Source: an uncultured Shimia sp. (GTDB lineage: Bacteria; Pseudomonadota; Alphaproteobacteria; Rhodobacterales; Rhodobacteraceae). Taken from it: a stretch of DNA of 64,000 nucleotides. Location of the stretch: positions 1 through 64,000 of the forward strand of contig NZ_CANLRL010000008.1 in NCBI RefSeq assembly GCF_947493595.1, read 5' to 3'. The position numbers were made by a program, and so were the translations under genes. Each line of letters opens with the position of its first letter. Position 1 is the first letter of the stretch. Under the pieces are notes generated by a model. It had not been told where the DNA came from, ran no database searches, and worked only from the letters and a program-made list of their open reading frames with translations. Shown one piece after another: positions 51,004 through 59,501 of the stretch.

Positions 51004-52350
51004 TCAGTTATCAACTTTCTGCAACACGCTCAGTATGGTTTTCTCTACGTGAGACCCATCCGCGAACATCGCGTTCACCACAAAGGCCGCCGGAAAATGA
51101 GGCCATGTGTGATTGAGCTCGGCCATCAACGCTTGGGCTTTATCCGGCTCGGCCATCTGATCAAACGCGACAGCTTGGAACAACAAGGACGGCGGGCTCA
51201 CAGGTGCGCCAGCTGCCGCCGCCCCCTGAAAAGCCGCCACCGTTTCCGGGTAATTTTGCAACATTAGCTGGGACACCGCCCAAATATTGCGGGAGCCAAA
51301 ACGCCCAACCCCTTCCCGGAAAATCTTCGGGTCGCTGGCACGTGCCGCCAATGCGGCGTCATCGGCCATAATCGCGGCCATCCCCACCAAATCCAAAACA
51401 TGGCCGTCCTCCGGCGCAAGCTCCAAAGCAATCCGCGCATGTTTGAGCGCATCCTCAGGCTCTTGGCGCGCCGCTAGAACGAAGGCCATCGCCCCATTTG
51501 CCCAGGCATTTGTTGGTGCGATATCTAGCGCCTTTTGCGCCGCGGCAAACGCTTCGCCTCGGGCGTCAGACGCGGCTTCGCGATCCGGCGAGAATAAGCC
51601 GATCACAGCCAGCGTCTGCGCTTCCCCAGCATGTCCATCCGGCAAAGAGGCGTCCAGATCAATCGCATGCCGGAACATGCCCAGCGCCAATTCTTGCCGT
51701 TTCAGATCGAACACCGGAAACAACATGCCTTGCGCCTGCTGGGCCATATTTTTGGCCTGTAGAGACAACATCGAATGCTCACGTAACGCCACGCGCGCAG
51801 GATCATGCTGCTCCACTGCCAAAGCCTCCTCTGGGACGGGGCGCCACAGAACAGCCACCAGAACGATAAGCGCCGCGATCACGCCGCCCCCCACGAGCAC
51901 AGACGGGTTGATCTTGCGCTCCGCCGGCGCGGGACCCTGCTGCACCTCCGCATTCCCAGCGTCCATCGACTGCGGTACGGCCACCTCAAAGCGTGGATGA
52001 TAGCCGCCTGGATCAACAACAATGTGCACCGGCGCATCTTTGCCTTCGCCTGCGTTGTACTCGGCCAGAAGCCGACGTAAGCGCCGCGCCTCCACACTCA
52101 CCAGGTTGAGGCCGGCGTCTTTTTCAAGTTTGCGCCCATAGACATCAACGGCCACCGACTTGCCACGGATGTCCGCCCCGCGCCCTTCCAGCGTTTCGCT
52201 GACAATATACCTTAAAAAGTCCTGTAAACGAGGCGATCCCTCAAATCCGGAGCTGACCAATACATGCTCCAGGGCACTTTTGATCAACGCCTCAGATTCG
52301 ACGATAAAGTCCTGTTCTGAATCTATTTTTTGCAACTGACTCACACTCAA
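51004..52350 (-). CDS. Membrane-anchored DNA-binding-like/TPR regulator 2
   Basis: 448 residues with a TTG start at 52350. Same architecture as 49463: N-terminal domain LVSSGFEGSPRLQDFLRYIVSETLEGRGADIRGKSVAVDVYGR and VEARRRLRRLLAEY-like segment, ending PVHIVVDPGGYHPRFE; one membrane helix near 152-170 (VLVGGGVIAALIVLVAVLW); then a periplasmic TPR-like region with AIDLDASLPDGHAGEAQTLA, AQKALDIAPTNAWANGAMAF, ARIALELAPEDGHVLDLV. Divergent from the small protein at 52446 by 95 bp. It probably controls the DUF3299/MBL/HlyD operon (inference). Confidence 0.8.
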   Translation of the reverse strand: MSVSQLQKIDSEQDFIVESEALIKSALEHVLVSSGFEGSPRLQDFLRYIVSETLEGRGADIRGKSVAVDVYGRKLEKDAGLNLVSVEARRLRRLLAEYNAGEGKDAPVHIVVDPGGYHPRFEVAVPQSMDAGNAEVQQGPAPAERKINPSVLVGGGVIAALIVLVAVLWRPVPEEALAVEQHDPARVALREHSMLSLQAKNMAQQAQGMLFPVFDLKRQELALGMFRHAIDLDASLPDGHAGEAQTLAVIGLFSPDREAASDARGEAFAAAQKALDIAPTNAWANGAMAFVLAARQEPEDALKHARIALELAPEDGHVLDLVGMAAIMADDAALAARASDPKIFREGVGRFGSRNIWAVSQLMLQNYPETVAAFQGAAAAGAPVSPPSLLFQAVAFDQMAEPDKAQALMAELNHTWPHFPAAFVVNAMFADGSHVEKTILSVLQKVDN

Positions 52351-52445
52351 CTCACCCCAAGCTCATGGTGACTCACTTATGCCGAAGACTCAAATCGGCG
52401 CACGTTATGAGTGTTCAGATGGTATTCGCCGGTGGTGTAGAGTCA

Positions 52446-52670
52446 ATGTCCAACCTCGAAGAAGATCTCCCGCATCTTGCGGTCTCGATACGTGCTGCTC
52501 TTCCGGGCAACGCCCCTTTGAGCGAGGCCTATGATGACTATCAATTCGCCTGCCAAAACCAAAAGGCCCCCGACATCAGCGACGCCGAGCGCGCCGAATG
52601 GACCCGTATCCGACGCGAGGTCGCAGATGAACTCGCCCGTCTCTGTCAACGTGCCAAGGAGCCCAAATGA
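52446..52670 (+). CDS. Small acidic helical protein heading the DUF3299/MBL operon
   Basis: 74 residues from the ATG at 52446 (ribosome site weak; upstream in-frame starts at 52407 and 52365 exist). Helical and acidic: LSEAYDDYQF, AERAEWTRIRREVADELARL. Its C-terminal IRREVADELAR parallels LRREIQTELVR of the 49109 gene, so they are probably homologs in matching positions. Its stop overlaps the next start by 4 bp (ATGA), so translation is coupled. Confidence 0.65.
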   Translation: MSNLEEDLPHLAVSIRAALPGNAPLSEAYDDYQFACQNQKAPDISDAERAEWTRIRREVADELARLCQRAKEPK

Positions 52671-53359
52671 TGCCGCTTTCGATCACATTTATTAATCCGT
52701 GGCGACATACGGTTCGGACCTTCGTCTTGGCCATTGGTTTTCTGTTTTCCCAAATTGGAGACAGCTTGGCTGCAGAGCCACGTAACCTTGGTTGGGACGA
52801 TCTGGTGCCATTGGTCACGGTCGGAGAAAACCCTTTTGAAGCGCTCGATTTTCGTCAAAAGAATGACTTGGCCAAACTCTATCGCATCGAGGTGAAAGAA
52901 GCCGCAACAGCCAGCAGCTTTGAAAAGTCTCAAGCAAAGGCCATTCGGGACAGCCTGTCGGCAGATGGTCTCGATGCCGATTGGTATTTTGCAGAGCGTG
53001 AGCGTTTGATGGCGGAACATACTCGGCAGTTTAACGCGCCAAACCCAGAGGTTTTGGCTCAGTCCGTGCGCGTGCCGGGCTACATCCTACCGCTGGAAAT
53101 GGATGGTGTCTTGGCGGTCGAGTTCTTGCTGGTCCCCACGGTTGGGGCTTGTGTGCATACCCCGCCACCGGCGGCCAACCAACTTATCCACGTCCGCTAC
53201 CCGAAAGGTTACCCCCTTAGAGGCATGTACGATCCTGTCTGGATCATCGGTGAATTGAAGGCGGAAACTCAGGTCGAAATGGTCTCCTACTCGGACGGCC
53301 AACGGCACGTGCAGTCCAGCTATGTGATGACCGCATTTGAGGTCGAGCAATACCAGTAG
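52667..53359 (+). CDS. DUF3299-family protein
   Basis: 230 residues. A signal-like hydrophobic stretch at about 18-36 (TFVLAIGFLFSQIGDSLAA), then NLGWDDLVPLV, a helical middle, and a C-terminal domain SVRVPGYILPLEMDGVLAVEFLLVPTVGACVHTPPPAANQLIHVRYP. This is the DUF3299 pattern (G-Y-x-x-P-L ... F-L-L-V-P ... G-A-C-x-H-x-P-P-P-x-x-N-Q). The conserved Cys and His suggest metal binding. It is probably lipid-free and periplasmic. Function unknown; co-transcribed with the MBL-fold hydrolase. Confidence 0.82.
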   Translation: MMPLSITFINPWRHTVRTFVLAIGFLFSQIGDSLAAEPRNLGWDDLVPLVTVGENPFEALDFRQKNDLAKLYRIEVKEAATASSFEKSQAKAIRDSLSADGLDADWYFAERERLMAEHTRQFNAPNPEVLAQSVRVPGYILPLEMDGVLAVEFLLVPTVGACVHTPPPAANQLIHVRYPKGYPLRGMYDPVWIIGELKAETQVEMVSYSDGQRHVQSSYVMTAFEVEQYQ

Positions 53360-53417
53360 GCGCTGTCACGCTTCTCCCTACCCCCCATTTTCCACAAAAT
53401 CCGTTCAGGAGGATAAC

Positions 53418-54857
53418 ATGAAAAAAATCAGAGCATTGGGGGTTGCGGCCCTCACATCCTTGTCACTTGCAGGTTGGGGGCACGCGCAACAAATCCCAGC
53501 ACCCGCAGAACCTTCTTCCCCAGAAGACATTCAGAGTGCGCTTCTGGGCGGTGTGCCAAACGGGCGCTGGAAAGAAGGCCTGATGTTTGAAGGCATTTCG
53601 CCTCAGCCTTGGCTTCAAAGCGCCGCGAACTGGTTCCCGGGGACCGAAGAAGTCCAGCCAGAAGAAATGCGTATCACCTTTATGGGTACGGCCCCTCTGC
53701 TGCGTCCGGGGCAGATGAACACCTCTGTGTTTGTGGAGCTTGGCAATGGCGACAACTTCATCTTCGACATCGGCGAAGGCTCTGTTGCCAACTATCAGGC
53801 CGCACGAATTGCCCTCAATGAACTGACAGATGTCTTCCTGACCCACCTGCACGTCGACCACTTTGGTGCGCTGCCCTACCTGTGGATGTTCCGCACCTGG
53901 AACGGCGGTTGGCACGAGCCCCTGCGCATCCACGGCCCATCAGGTCGCACGCCAGAATATGGCACCGCGGCCATGGTCGAGGGCATGAAGATGATGACCG
54001 CCTGGCACCGCGATGCCTTTAGCGTCTTTCCAACCGGTACAGGTTGGGACATCGAGGTCAACGAGTTCGATTTTGCGGACAACGGTGGCATCATTTACGA
54101 GAAAAACGGCGTGACCGTACGCCACTGGCAACGCAGCCACGCAAAAGACGGCGCCACTGCGTACCGTCTTGACTGGAATGATCTTTGTTTTGTCTGGACC
54201 GGCGACGGGCGCCCCAACCTTCTGGATGTAGAATACGCCAAAGGCTGTGATGTCTATATCACCGAACAGCAGCAGGAAGTTGTGGAAATCAACTCCGGTG
54301 TTCAGGGTGTGCCGCCTTTCCTCGCGCGCTACACGATCGACACCCACCACACGCCAACCTATGCGGCGGGCTATATTGCCAACCTGATCCAACCGCGTCT
54401 CTTCATGACCACCCACATGAGCTACGACAAATATTTGCTGGAAGAGTCCGTGGCCGAAATCCGCGAACACTGGAAAGGCCCGTTCCACTTTGGGGCGCCT
54501 GATGGGATCGTTGTGAACGTGACAAAGGATCAAATCTGGGTCCGCGAAGGCATCTTGCCGGAATTCCCCAACGTGCGTGCGCCACAGTTTGACTTCACCA
54601 ATGAACAGCTGGTTGTGCCTGCGCCGCCACATGCGCGCGAAGACATCCAAAATGCTGAAGTGCGCGAGACCGAACTCGATCCAGAGCTCTACTACCCGGA
54701 AGGCTACCATCCGGAGTTGCTCCCCTTCTGGCCGGTCGAAGGCGATCTTGTTGTGCCCATGGAAATGATGCCTGAGACACTCAAAAACAGCATGGGCGCA
54801 GCCTGGCGCCATCGCGAAAAGAACCGCGCAGTGCTGAAAGAGATGGGCAAGTTCTAA
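53418..54857 (+). CDS. Exported metallo-beta-lactamase-fold hydrolase
   Basis: 479 residues from the ATG at 53418, with AGGAGG upstream. Signal peptide to about residue 23 (AGWGHAQ). MBL motif LTHLHVDHFGALPYLW (HxHxDH) about 135-150, later Asp and His ligands in LCFVWTGDGRPNLLDVEY and FMTTHMSYDKYLLE. An additional C-terminal segment of about 130 residues is unusual for short MBL enzymes. Proteins of this shape have been annotated as MBL-fold hydrolases, some linked to guanitoxin genes (GntH); I cannot verify that relation. It probably hydrolyses an ester in the periplasm. Confidence 0.88.
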   Translation: MKKIRALGVAALTSLSLAGWGHAQQIPAPAEPSSPEDIQSALLGGVPNGRWKEGLMFEGISPQPWLQSAANWFPGTEEVQPEEMRITFMGTAPLLRPGQMNTSVFVELGNGDNFIFDIGEGSVANYQAARIALNELTDVFLTHLHVDHFGALPYLWMFRTWNGGWHEPLRIHGPSGRTPEYGTAAMVEGMKMMTAWHRDAFSVFPTGTGWDIEVNEFDFADNGGIIYEKNGVTVRHWQRSHAKDGATAYRLDWNDLCFVWTGDGRPNLLDVEYAKGCDVYITEQQQEVVEINSGVQGVPPFLARYTIDTHHTPTYAAGYIANLIQPRLFMTTHMSYDKYLLEESVAEIREHWKGPFHFGAPDGIVVNVTKDQIWVREGILPEFPNVRAPQFDFTNEQLVVPAPPHAREDIQNAEVRETELDPELYYPEGYHPELLPFWPVEGDLVVPMEMMPETLKNSMGAAWRHREKNRAVLKEMGKF

Positions 54858-54864
54858 ACAAATC

Positions 54865-54894
54865 AAGGCGGCGCTGGATTTCGGCGCCGCCTTT
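54865..54894 (+). terminator. Rho-independent terminator after the MBL gene
   Basis: AAGGCGGCGC, a 9-nt loop, then GCGCCGCCTTT. The 8-bp GC stem begins 9 bp after the stop. The T-tract is short (TTT), so it may be leaky and allow some reading into the HlyD-type gene. Confidence 0.7.
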
Positions 54895-54938
54895 CCGCAA
54901 AGTAGAAATAACATTCGCTCCATCAGAGGACAGCAATC

Positions 54939-56048
54939 GTGCTTATTGTACTTGGCGCCTATTTTGGCCTGATCTGGTTGATTTTCTCGAAGTTCCAGCT
55001 GCTGCCTTGGAACGCTGTCACAAAAGGGGTGACCTACTTTACCGCGCTTGTCATTGCTTTGGTCGTTATTGGTTTGCTCAATCACACGACCCCTACCGGC
55101 CCGATCTCCGTGCAAGGGGCGGTTGTGGAAATCAAGCCCAACATCGGCGGCACCGTCACACATGTAGACGTCACGCCCAATACGCCGGTCGGCAAGGGGG
55201 ATCTGCTGTTCACCATTGACGCGGCGCCACAAGAAGCCGACCTCGCCATAGCGCAAGCCGGTTTGGAAACCGCTAAGGCAACCGCCGATCAACTGGAAAC
55301 CGACCTCATCGCTGTGATCTCGGAAATCGAAGGGCTCGAAGCCCAGCTGGCGTTTGGCATCCAACGGCGCGATGACATCATCCGGCTCGAGGAACGCGGT
55401 GCCTCCACCGGCTTCCAGATGCAGGAAGCGGTCACCACAATTGACCAGCTCTCCGCTGCCATCCGGGGCGCACAGGCGCGCAAGGCTAGCCTAGAACGCC
55501 GCATCTCAGCCCAGATTGACCAAATAGACGTCGGCGTTGTCGATGCGCGCGGCAAACTTGCCAAAGCAGAATGGGCATTGGCCCAAACCGTGGTCCGCGC
55601 TCCGTCTGACGGAGAAGTCACCGCACTTGATCTTCGGGTCGGCGACAGGGTGTCCCCGATCAACGGGGCGGTCAACTTCGCCTCCCAAAGCGACCGCGCG
55701 CTTGTGGCCACTTTGCCCCAATCCAGTCGTGGCAACGTCCAGGTTGGCGATACCGTCCGCATTGCCTTACGCACCCTGCCCGGTCAGGAGTTTTCCGCCC
55801 CAATCTCCGCCATTCCCCTTGGCAGCGCAGAGGGCGCCTTTGCCCCAAGAAACGGCCTACCGTCCTTACGTGAAATCAGCGGAGGTTCCCGCTTCATCAT
55901 CAGAGTCGACATTCCCGACGACGTGCCACCGGAGGCGCTGCAACTCGGCGCCTCTGGCACTGTTCTGATCATCACCGAAGAAGCCGGCGCTATAGCGGCC
56001 CTTGCCAAAGTTCTGTTCTGGGTCACTCGCATGATGAATTTCATCTGA
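54939..56048 (+). CDS. HlyD/EmrA-type membrane fusion protein
   Basis: 369 residues, GTG start with AGAGGA upstream. Two N-terminal membrane segments (about 1-18 and 30-50), then a biotinyl-lipoyl-like half motif (VQGAVVEIKPNIGGTVTHVDVTPNTPVGKGDLLFTID), a helical hairpin (about 95-190) and the matching half VVRAPSDGEVTALDLRVGDRV, then a beta-barrel domain. This is the periplasmic adaptor of an efflux system. No transporter partner follows, so it is an orphan adaptor (YibH-like). Likely co-regulated with the MBL gene upstream. Confidence 0.88.
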   Translation: MLIVLGAYFGLIWLIFSKFQLLPWNAVTKGVTYFTALVIALVVIGLLNHTTPTGPISVQGAVVEIKPNIGGTVTHVDVTPNTPVGKGDLLFTIDAAPQEADLAIAQAGLETAKATADQLETDLIAVISEIEGLEAQLAFGIQRRDDIIRLEERGASTGFQMQEAVTTIDQLSAAIRGAQARKASLERRISAQIDQIDVGVVDARGKLAKAEWALAQTVVRAPSDGEVTALDLRVGDRVSPINGAVNFASQSDRALVATLPQSSRGNVQVGDTVRIALRTLPGQEFSAPISAIPLGSAEGAFAPRNGLPSLREISGGSRFIIRVDIPDDVPPEALQLGASGTVLIITEEAGAIAALAKVLFWVTRMMNFI

Positions 56049-56472
56049 TCGAAGGGAATAGTTGGTCTCCACACATCTGTTGCGCAACCAGCTGACCGGC
56101 ACCTACTCCGCTGCAGTAAGCATCTTGTCCGCACAACAGCCTTTCAGCTTAAAGAAATCATGCAAACGCCGCGAAGGTCCGAAATGACACGCTGCAGTGC
56201 AGCGCCAAAAGCTTCGCTCAACGGCTGGTATGGGCCGGATTACGGACTGTCGCTGCCCACATGCGTGGGCGACCGCTCTTAGTCGTGAACGACTGGCCAA
56301 AAAGGCTGCACCGCGCAATGCATCTGAGGTAACATTTGTAACCTGATCGCCGGTGGAGCCAAACGAACGAAACAAACTGGTTCGAGCTGCCCAATGTGTC
56401 CACCCAAACCTCTTGCGGCAACGCCAGATGTGCCTCGTTTGTTTTGACTGGCTTCCAAAACATGCACCGAAT
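56049..56472. other. Convergent intergenic region with an orphan operator-like site
   Basis: No gene found between HlyD and the SARP-like gene. At 56327-56344 the inverted repeat AGGTAACA-TT-TGTAACCT has arms that match at 7 of 8 positions, resembling a regulator site. Both flanking genes end here, so it may be a relic of a lost promoter, or a chance repeat. Short ORFs present lack ribosome sites. Confidence 0.4.
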
Positions 56473-58155
56473 TCAGAGGAGTTTGGGAATCCGCTTCAAA
56501 TCAATAATTCGGTACTTTTTCATCAGAGGGTTCGGGTAATCGGGTTCCGCCAATAGTGAAAGCTCGAAGTCTGGCTCCAGTTCCTTGAGGCGTAGAAGCG
56601 TTTTTCCTGCGGCGTCGGTATCTCCCAATGCAAGATGGGTTGCCAGAAGGTACCTTAGAGTTGGTGCAAAGTCTGGCTTGTAGCTGAGAGAAGTCGCGCC
56701 GTAGGCGATCGCATTTTGAAAGTCACCACTCAGCATTTCGGCAATACAGGAATAGCAGTCTATCAAATAGCGATAAGGCGCTTCGCCGGTCGTATTTCTG
56801 GCTTTGGCAATGCTCTGGCGGCCTTCCTCAAGACGACCCAGGTTGATCAGCGCAACGCCACGAAACATCCATCCCAAGGGATTATTTGACTGCAGTTTCA
56901 CGCTACGGTCGGCAAGTTCGAAAGCACTGTGATGGTCGCCCAACGTAAAGGCGTTGACATGTGAACACAGCGCCAAAACCAGCGCGTTATGCGGTTCAAG
57001 CAAAAGGGCTTGGTGCACAAGTTCGCGCATCTCTTCAGGCATGGTGTCGCGATCATGGGATTTGCGGCCACCAATCACGTAGGTCGACAGAAATGCTCTC
57101 CAAGCAAGAAAGACGCCGTGTTGGGTGGACTTGTATTCTTCCTCAAAGACGCTGGACAACATGTCAAACGAGTCACCATGAGTTGCAAACATGCGCTCGA
57201 TTGCTTGAATCGCGGCATTGGCGTTGCGTGGCGTCAAGCCGGTCGAGTCAAATGCAACAGTTGTGACCGTTCTATCAATGGCTTCGTTAATGAGCCTGGT
57301 CAGATTGTTGCGAATACCCGCCCTCTCCCCGATATCAAATTCAAGCGCGCTACGCCAAAGGGTGCTGCCATTTTCAACATCTTTCATGGCGATTTGGACG
57401 TAAGTGTCTTGTTCTATCCGGGTTTCATCGACCTCTAGCAGAAGCGTGTTGGCAGGCGGGCGAGCCGGCATAACGTTGCGTATGTCCAGTGGCAGCCAGT
57501 CACTTACCCCACTTGAAACAGCGCTTGCCAGATGCTTGGAAAGCGAGCCCGCCGTCTCTGAATATGACAACACCAGAGTTCGCGGAACCTTTGTATCGCA
57601 CCTGTCTTTTGGTCTGGGCGCGATCGGAGGTTTCGCATCATATTCCGACCGCCGATCCCTCAGCCAGTTGGTAAATTCAGGGTCTTTGACAGTGTTGCCT
57701 TCAAGGAACTCGCGGTTGCGGGTGAATGCCCGTTCCGTCGGTCCGTTTTCATCGCAGTCCGTTTCAAAAAGCGACTTGTCCAACCATACCAGTGTTCTGT
57801 CACTGTTCAGAATCTGACCAAAATCGCGGAATCCCTTTTTTAATCCGGAAATCTCCTGACGAAGGCTGGCGGCGCCTTGCTCTTGTTCTCGGTCGCTCCA
57901 GAGCAGGTCTTGTAGTGTCGATCTGGGGCGGCAAAATTCAGGCGCAACGAGCAGAAACGCCAGCATTCCTTGGGCTTTTTGCGAGTGAGGAGTAATGTTT
58001 GATCCGTCAGGAGCGAAGACCCGCAGTCCCCCAAAAGTTACAAACGAGAATTTCTTCGCTCCAAATTTCGTCGATTCCATGCTATTGTCTGGGTCGGACA
58101 TTTTGAATGGTTCCACGCGCGCTGGGGGTGACTGCAACACTGGTTCGTCCCCCAT
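56473..58155 (-). CDS. SARP-like transcriptional regulator with TPR domain
   Basis: 560 residues if it starts at 58155; in-frame ATGs at 58101 and 58080 are alternatives, and no start has a strong ribosome site. The N-terminal DNA-binding part (about 35-125: FVTFGGLRVFAPDGSNITPHSQKAQGMLAFLLVAP...LLWSDREQEQGAASLRQEISGLKK) is the OmpR-like winged helix of SARP/AfsR regulators. The middle (190-290) resembles an adenylate-cyclase-associated sensor segment. The C-terminal part (about 300-540) has TPR repeats (NPLGWMFRGVALINLGRLEEGRQSIAKA). Cytosolic: no membrane helix. Divergent from the haloperoxidase-like gene; likely its regulator. Confidence 0.85.
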   Translation of the reverse strand: MGDEPVLQSPPARVEPFKMSDPDNSMESTKFGAKKFSFVTFGGLRVFAPDGSNITPHSQKAQGMLAFLLVAPEFCRPRSTLQDLLWSDREQEQGAASLRQEISGLKKGFRDFGQILNSDRTLVWLDKSLFETDCDENGPTERAFTRNREFLEGNTVKDPEFTNWLRDRRSEYDAKPPIAPRPKDRCDTKVPRTLVLSYSETAGSLSKHLASAVSSGVSDWLPLDIRNVMPARPPANTLLLEVDETRIEQDTYVQIAMKDVENGSTLWRSALEFDIGERAGIRNNLTRLINEAIDRTVTTVAFDSTGLTPRNANAAIQAIERMFATHGDSFDMLSSVFEEEYKSTQHGVFLAWRAFLSTYVIGGRKSHDRDTMPEEMRELVHQALLLEPHNALVLALCSHVNAFTLGDHHSAFELADRSVKLQSNNPLGWMFRGVALINLGRLEEGRQSIAKARNTTGEAPYRYLIDCYSCIAEMLSGDFQNAIAYGATSLSYKPDFAPTLRYLLATHLALGDTDAAGKTLLRLKELEPDFELSLLAEPDYPNPLMKKYRIIDLKRIPKLL

Positions 58156-58162
58156 ATTAGCG

Positions 58163-58180
58163 CAAATTGACGTAAATTTG
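58163..58180. promoter_or_regulatory. Inverted repeat in the divergent SARP/haloperoxidase promoter
   Basis: CAAATT-GACGTA-AATTTG: 6-bp perfect arms with a 6-nt spacer, extending to 7 of 8 matches with the flanking bases. It lies 8 bp upstream of the longest SARP start and 33 bp upstream of the haloperoxidase-like start, so it is a good candidate operator for both genes. Confidence 0.45.
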
Positions 58181-58213
58181 TGATTTTCAAGCTACACAAT
58201 TTTTTGGTGCGAT

Positions 58214-59497
58214 ATGGATGGAATTCGAAACGCTGGCTCAGGTCCGCTCAATGCAGGCAACGCGGGAAACGCTGGAAATGCAGGCAACGCCGGGAATGCA
58301 GGCAATGCCGGAAACGCGGGCAATGCCGGTGGAGAAACGGTCTCTCCTTTCACGTCTGGCGCGCTTCTTCGAAATCGTGACGGGATCGTTGGGAACTGGC
58401 AAGAGCTCCAAAACGCTCCACGGCAACATGCTTTTGGGGACCCGCAGAATGCAGGCCTGTGGTCGGATCGCGTTAGGCAGGTCATTTTTGTTCAACAATT
58501 ACTGCAGCCTTTGGAATTTGCGCAGAGCGCAGAAACTGCTGAAACAGAGGAAGAACAAGAAGATTTGAATGACAAGGGGGGCTGGGCCACGTTGTGGCAC
58601 CGCGGCCCAATTCTCACTACGCCGCTGGAGGATATGCCAACGTTTGGCAGTTCTGCCCAGCGGCTTTTTGCAATGCGACGCCCGGGGCGAGAATTGTTTC
58701 GCGCCCAGATGGAATGGGTGAACCGCTATGCAGATCTGCGCGCGGATCGGTCTGTCGAGATCATGTCCGAGATCAACGACATAATGACGTTTTTTGCGTC
58801 GATCATGACAATGCCGTTTCCCCGGATGCGCCACACGAACGAGCTGCTCTTGGCGGTGCAATCGGCCGTAGTCGCAATCGAGATGCGGTTCAAGGATGCG
58901 ATGGCCTGCAGGCGTCCCTCTGAATTCTCGCCTCAAGACCAACCTCTGATCGTGACACCCGGTCATTCAAGCTTGCCCAGTGGTCACGCAACTGAATCAT
59001 TTGCGGTCGCCACCGTTATGAGAGCTCTGGCGATTCACCGTGAAAGTGCGCAAGCGACGGCAGGGGGCGCGTCAGGCCCCAGCGCGACCCACACCGAAAT
59101 CCAGTTGATGCGACAAGCCTATCGGATCGCTGTAAACCGAACCGTGGCAGGTGTGCATTTCCCAGTGGACTCGGCGGCTGGTGCTTATCTTGGTATGGCG
59201 CTTGGACGATACTTTGTGCAGCGTTTTCAAAAAGCGTCCGATGCTCCCGAGGTTGTCGATTGGACCGTTGATTCCTATGTTTTCAATGGCCCGGCATACA
59301 GCTCTACAGCCATGCCCGGCGTTTCTCCCGACTTTATACCGGCACTTGCGGAGGCCACGCTGGAAAGCGGCGGCGCGTCCGAGACCAACGCCGAAAATCC
59401 CGCATATGTGCGGGAAGACAACCCGATCCAGATCACCGGAACAGGTTCGGCTGAACTGGGGCTTTTGTGGAAAAATGCCCTAGACGAGTGGAGGTAG
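58214..59497 (+). CDS. Vanadium haloperoxidase / PAP2-superfamily protein with NAG-repeat N-terminus
   Basis: 427 residues. Residues 13-39 are nine Asn-Ala-Gly triplets. The C-terminal half carries the vanadate/phosphate site: KDAMACRRPSEFSP (K-x6-R-P), LPSGHATES (PSGH) and NRTVAGVHFPVDSAAG (R-x5-H-x3-D). This set defines the PAP2/vanadium haloperoxidase superfamily; the length and spacing suit haloperoxidases. No signal peptide is evident. Activity, as a halogenating peroxidase or phosphatase, cannot be told from sequence. Four bp upstream of the subtilase gene. Confidence 0.85.
   Translation: MDGIRNAGSGPLNAGNAGNAGNAGNAGNAGNAGNAGNAGGETVSPFTSGALLRNRDGIVGNWQELQNAPRQHAFGDPQNAGLWSDRVRQVIFVQQLLQPLEFAQSAETAETEEEQEDLNDKGGWATLWHRGPILTTPLEDMPTFGSSAQRLFAMRRPGRELFRAQMEWVNRYADLRADRSVEIMSEINDIMTFFASIMTMPFPRMRHTNELLLAVQSAVVAIEMRFKDAMACRRPSEFSPQDQPLIVTPGHSSLPSGHATESFAVATVMRALAIHRESAQATAGGASGPSATHTEIQLMRQAYRIAVNRTVAGVHFPVDSAAGAYLGMALGRYFVQRFQKASDAPEVVDWTVDSYVFNGPAYSSTAMPGVSPDFIPALAEATLESGGASETNAENPAYVREDNPIQITGTGSAELGLLWKNALDEWR
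58250..58330 (+). repeat. Nine 9-bp tandem units encoding Asn-Ala-Gly
   Basis: Units such as AATGCAGGC, AACGCGGGA and AATGCCGGT repeat nine times. Codons vary at third positions, so the peptide repeat is kept while the DNA diverged; this is not recent slippage alone. The repeat probably forms a flexible or collagen-like segment. Confidence 0.9.
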
Positions 59498-59501
59498 GGC
59501 G

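Noticed and set aside
53940-55364. 474-codon open frame on the minus strand
   Set aside because: It runs against the MBL-fold hydrolase and the HlyD gene, both with clear domains and ribosome sites.
56049-56472. Coding gene in the gap between HlyD and SARP
   Set aside because: Open frames are short, on both strands, without ribosome sites or recognisable domains.
58250-58330. Tandem repeats as a CRISPR array
   Set aside because: Nine-bp in-frame units without spacers inside a gene.
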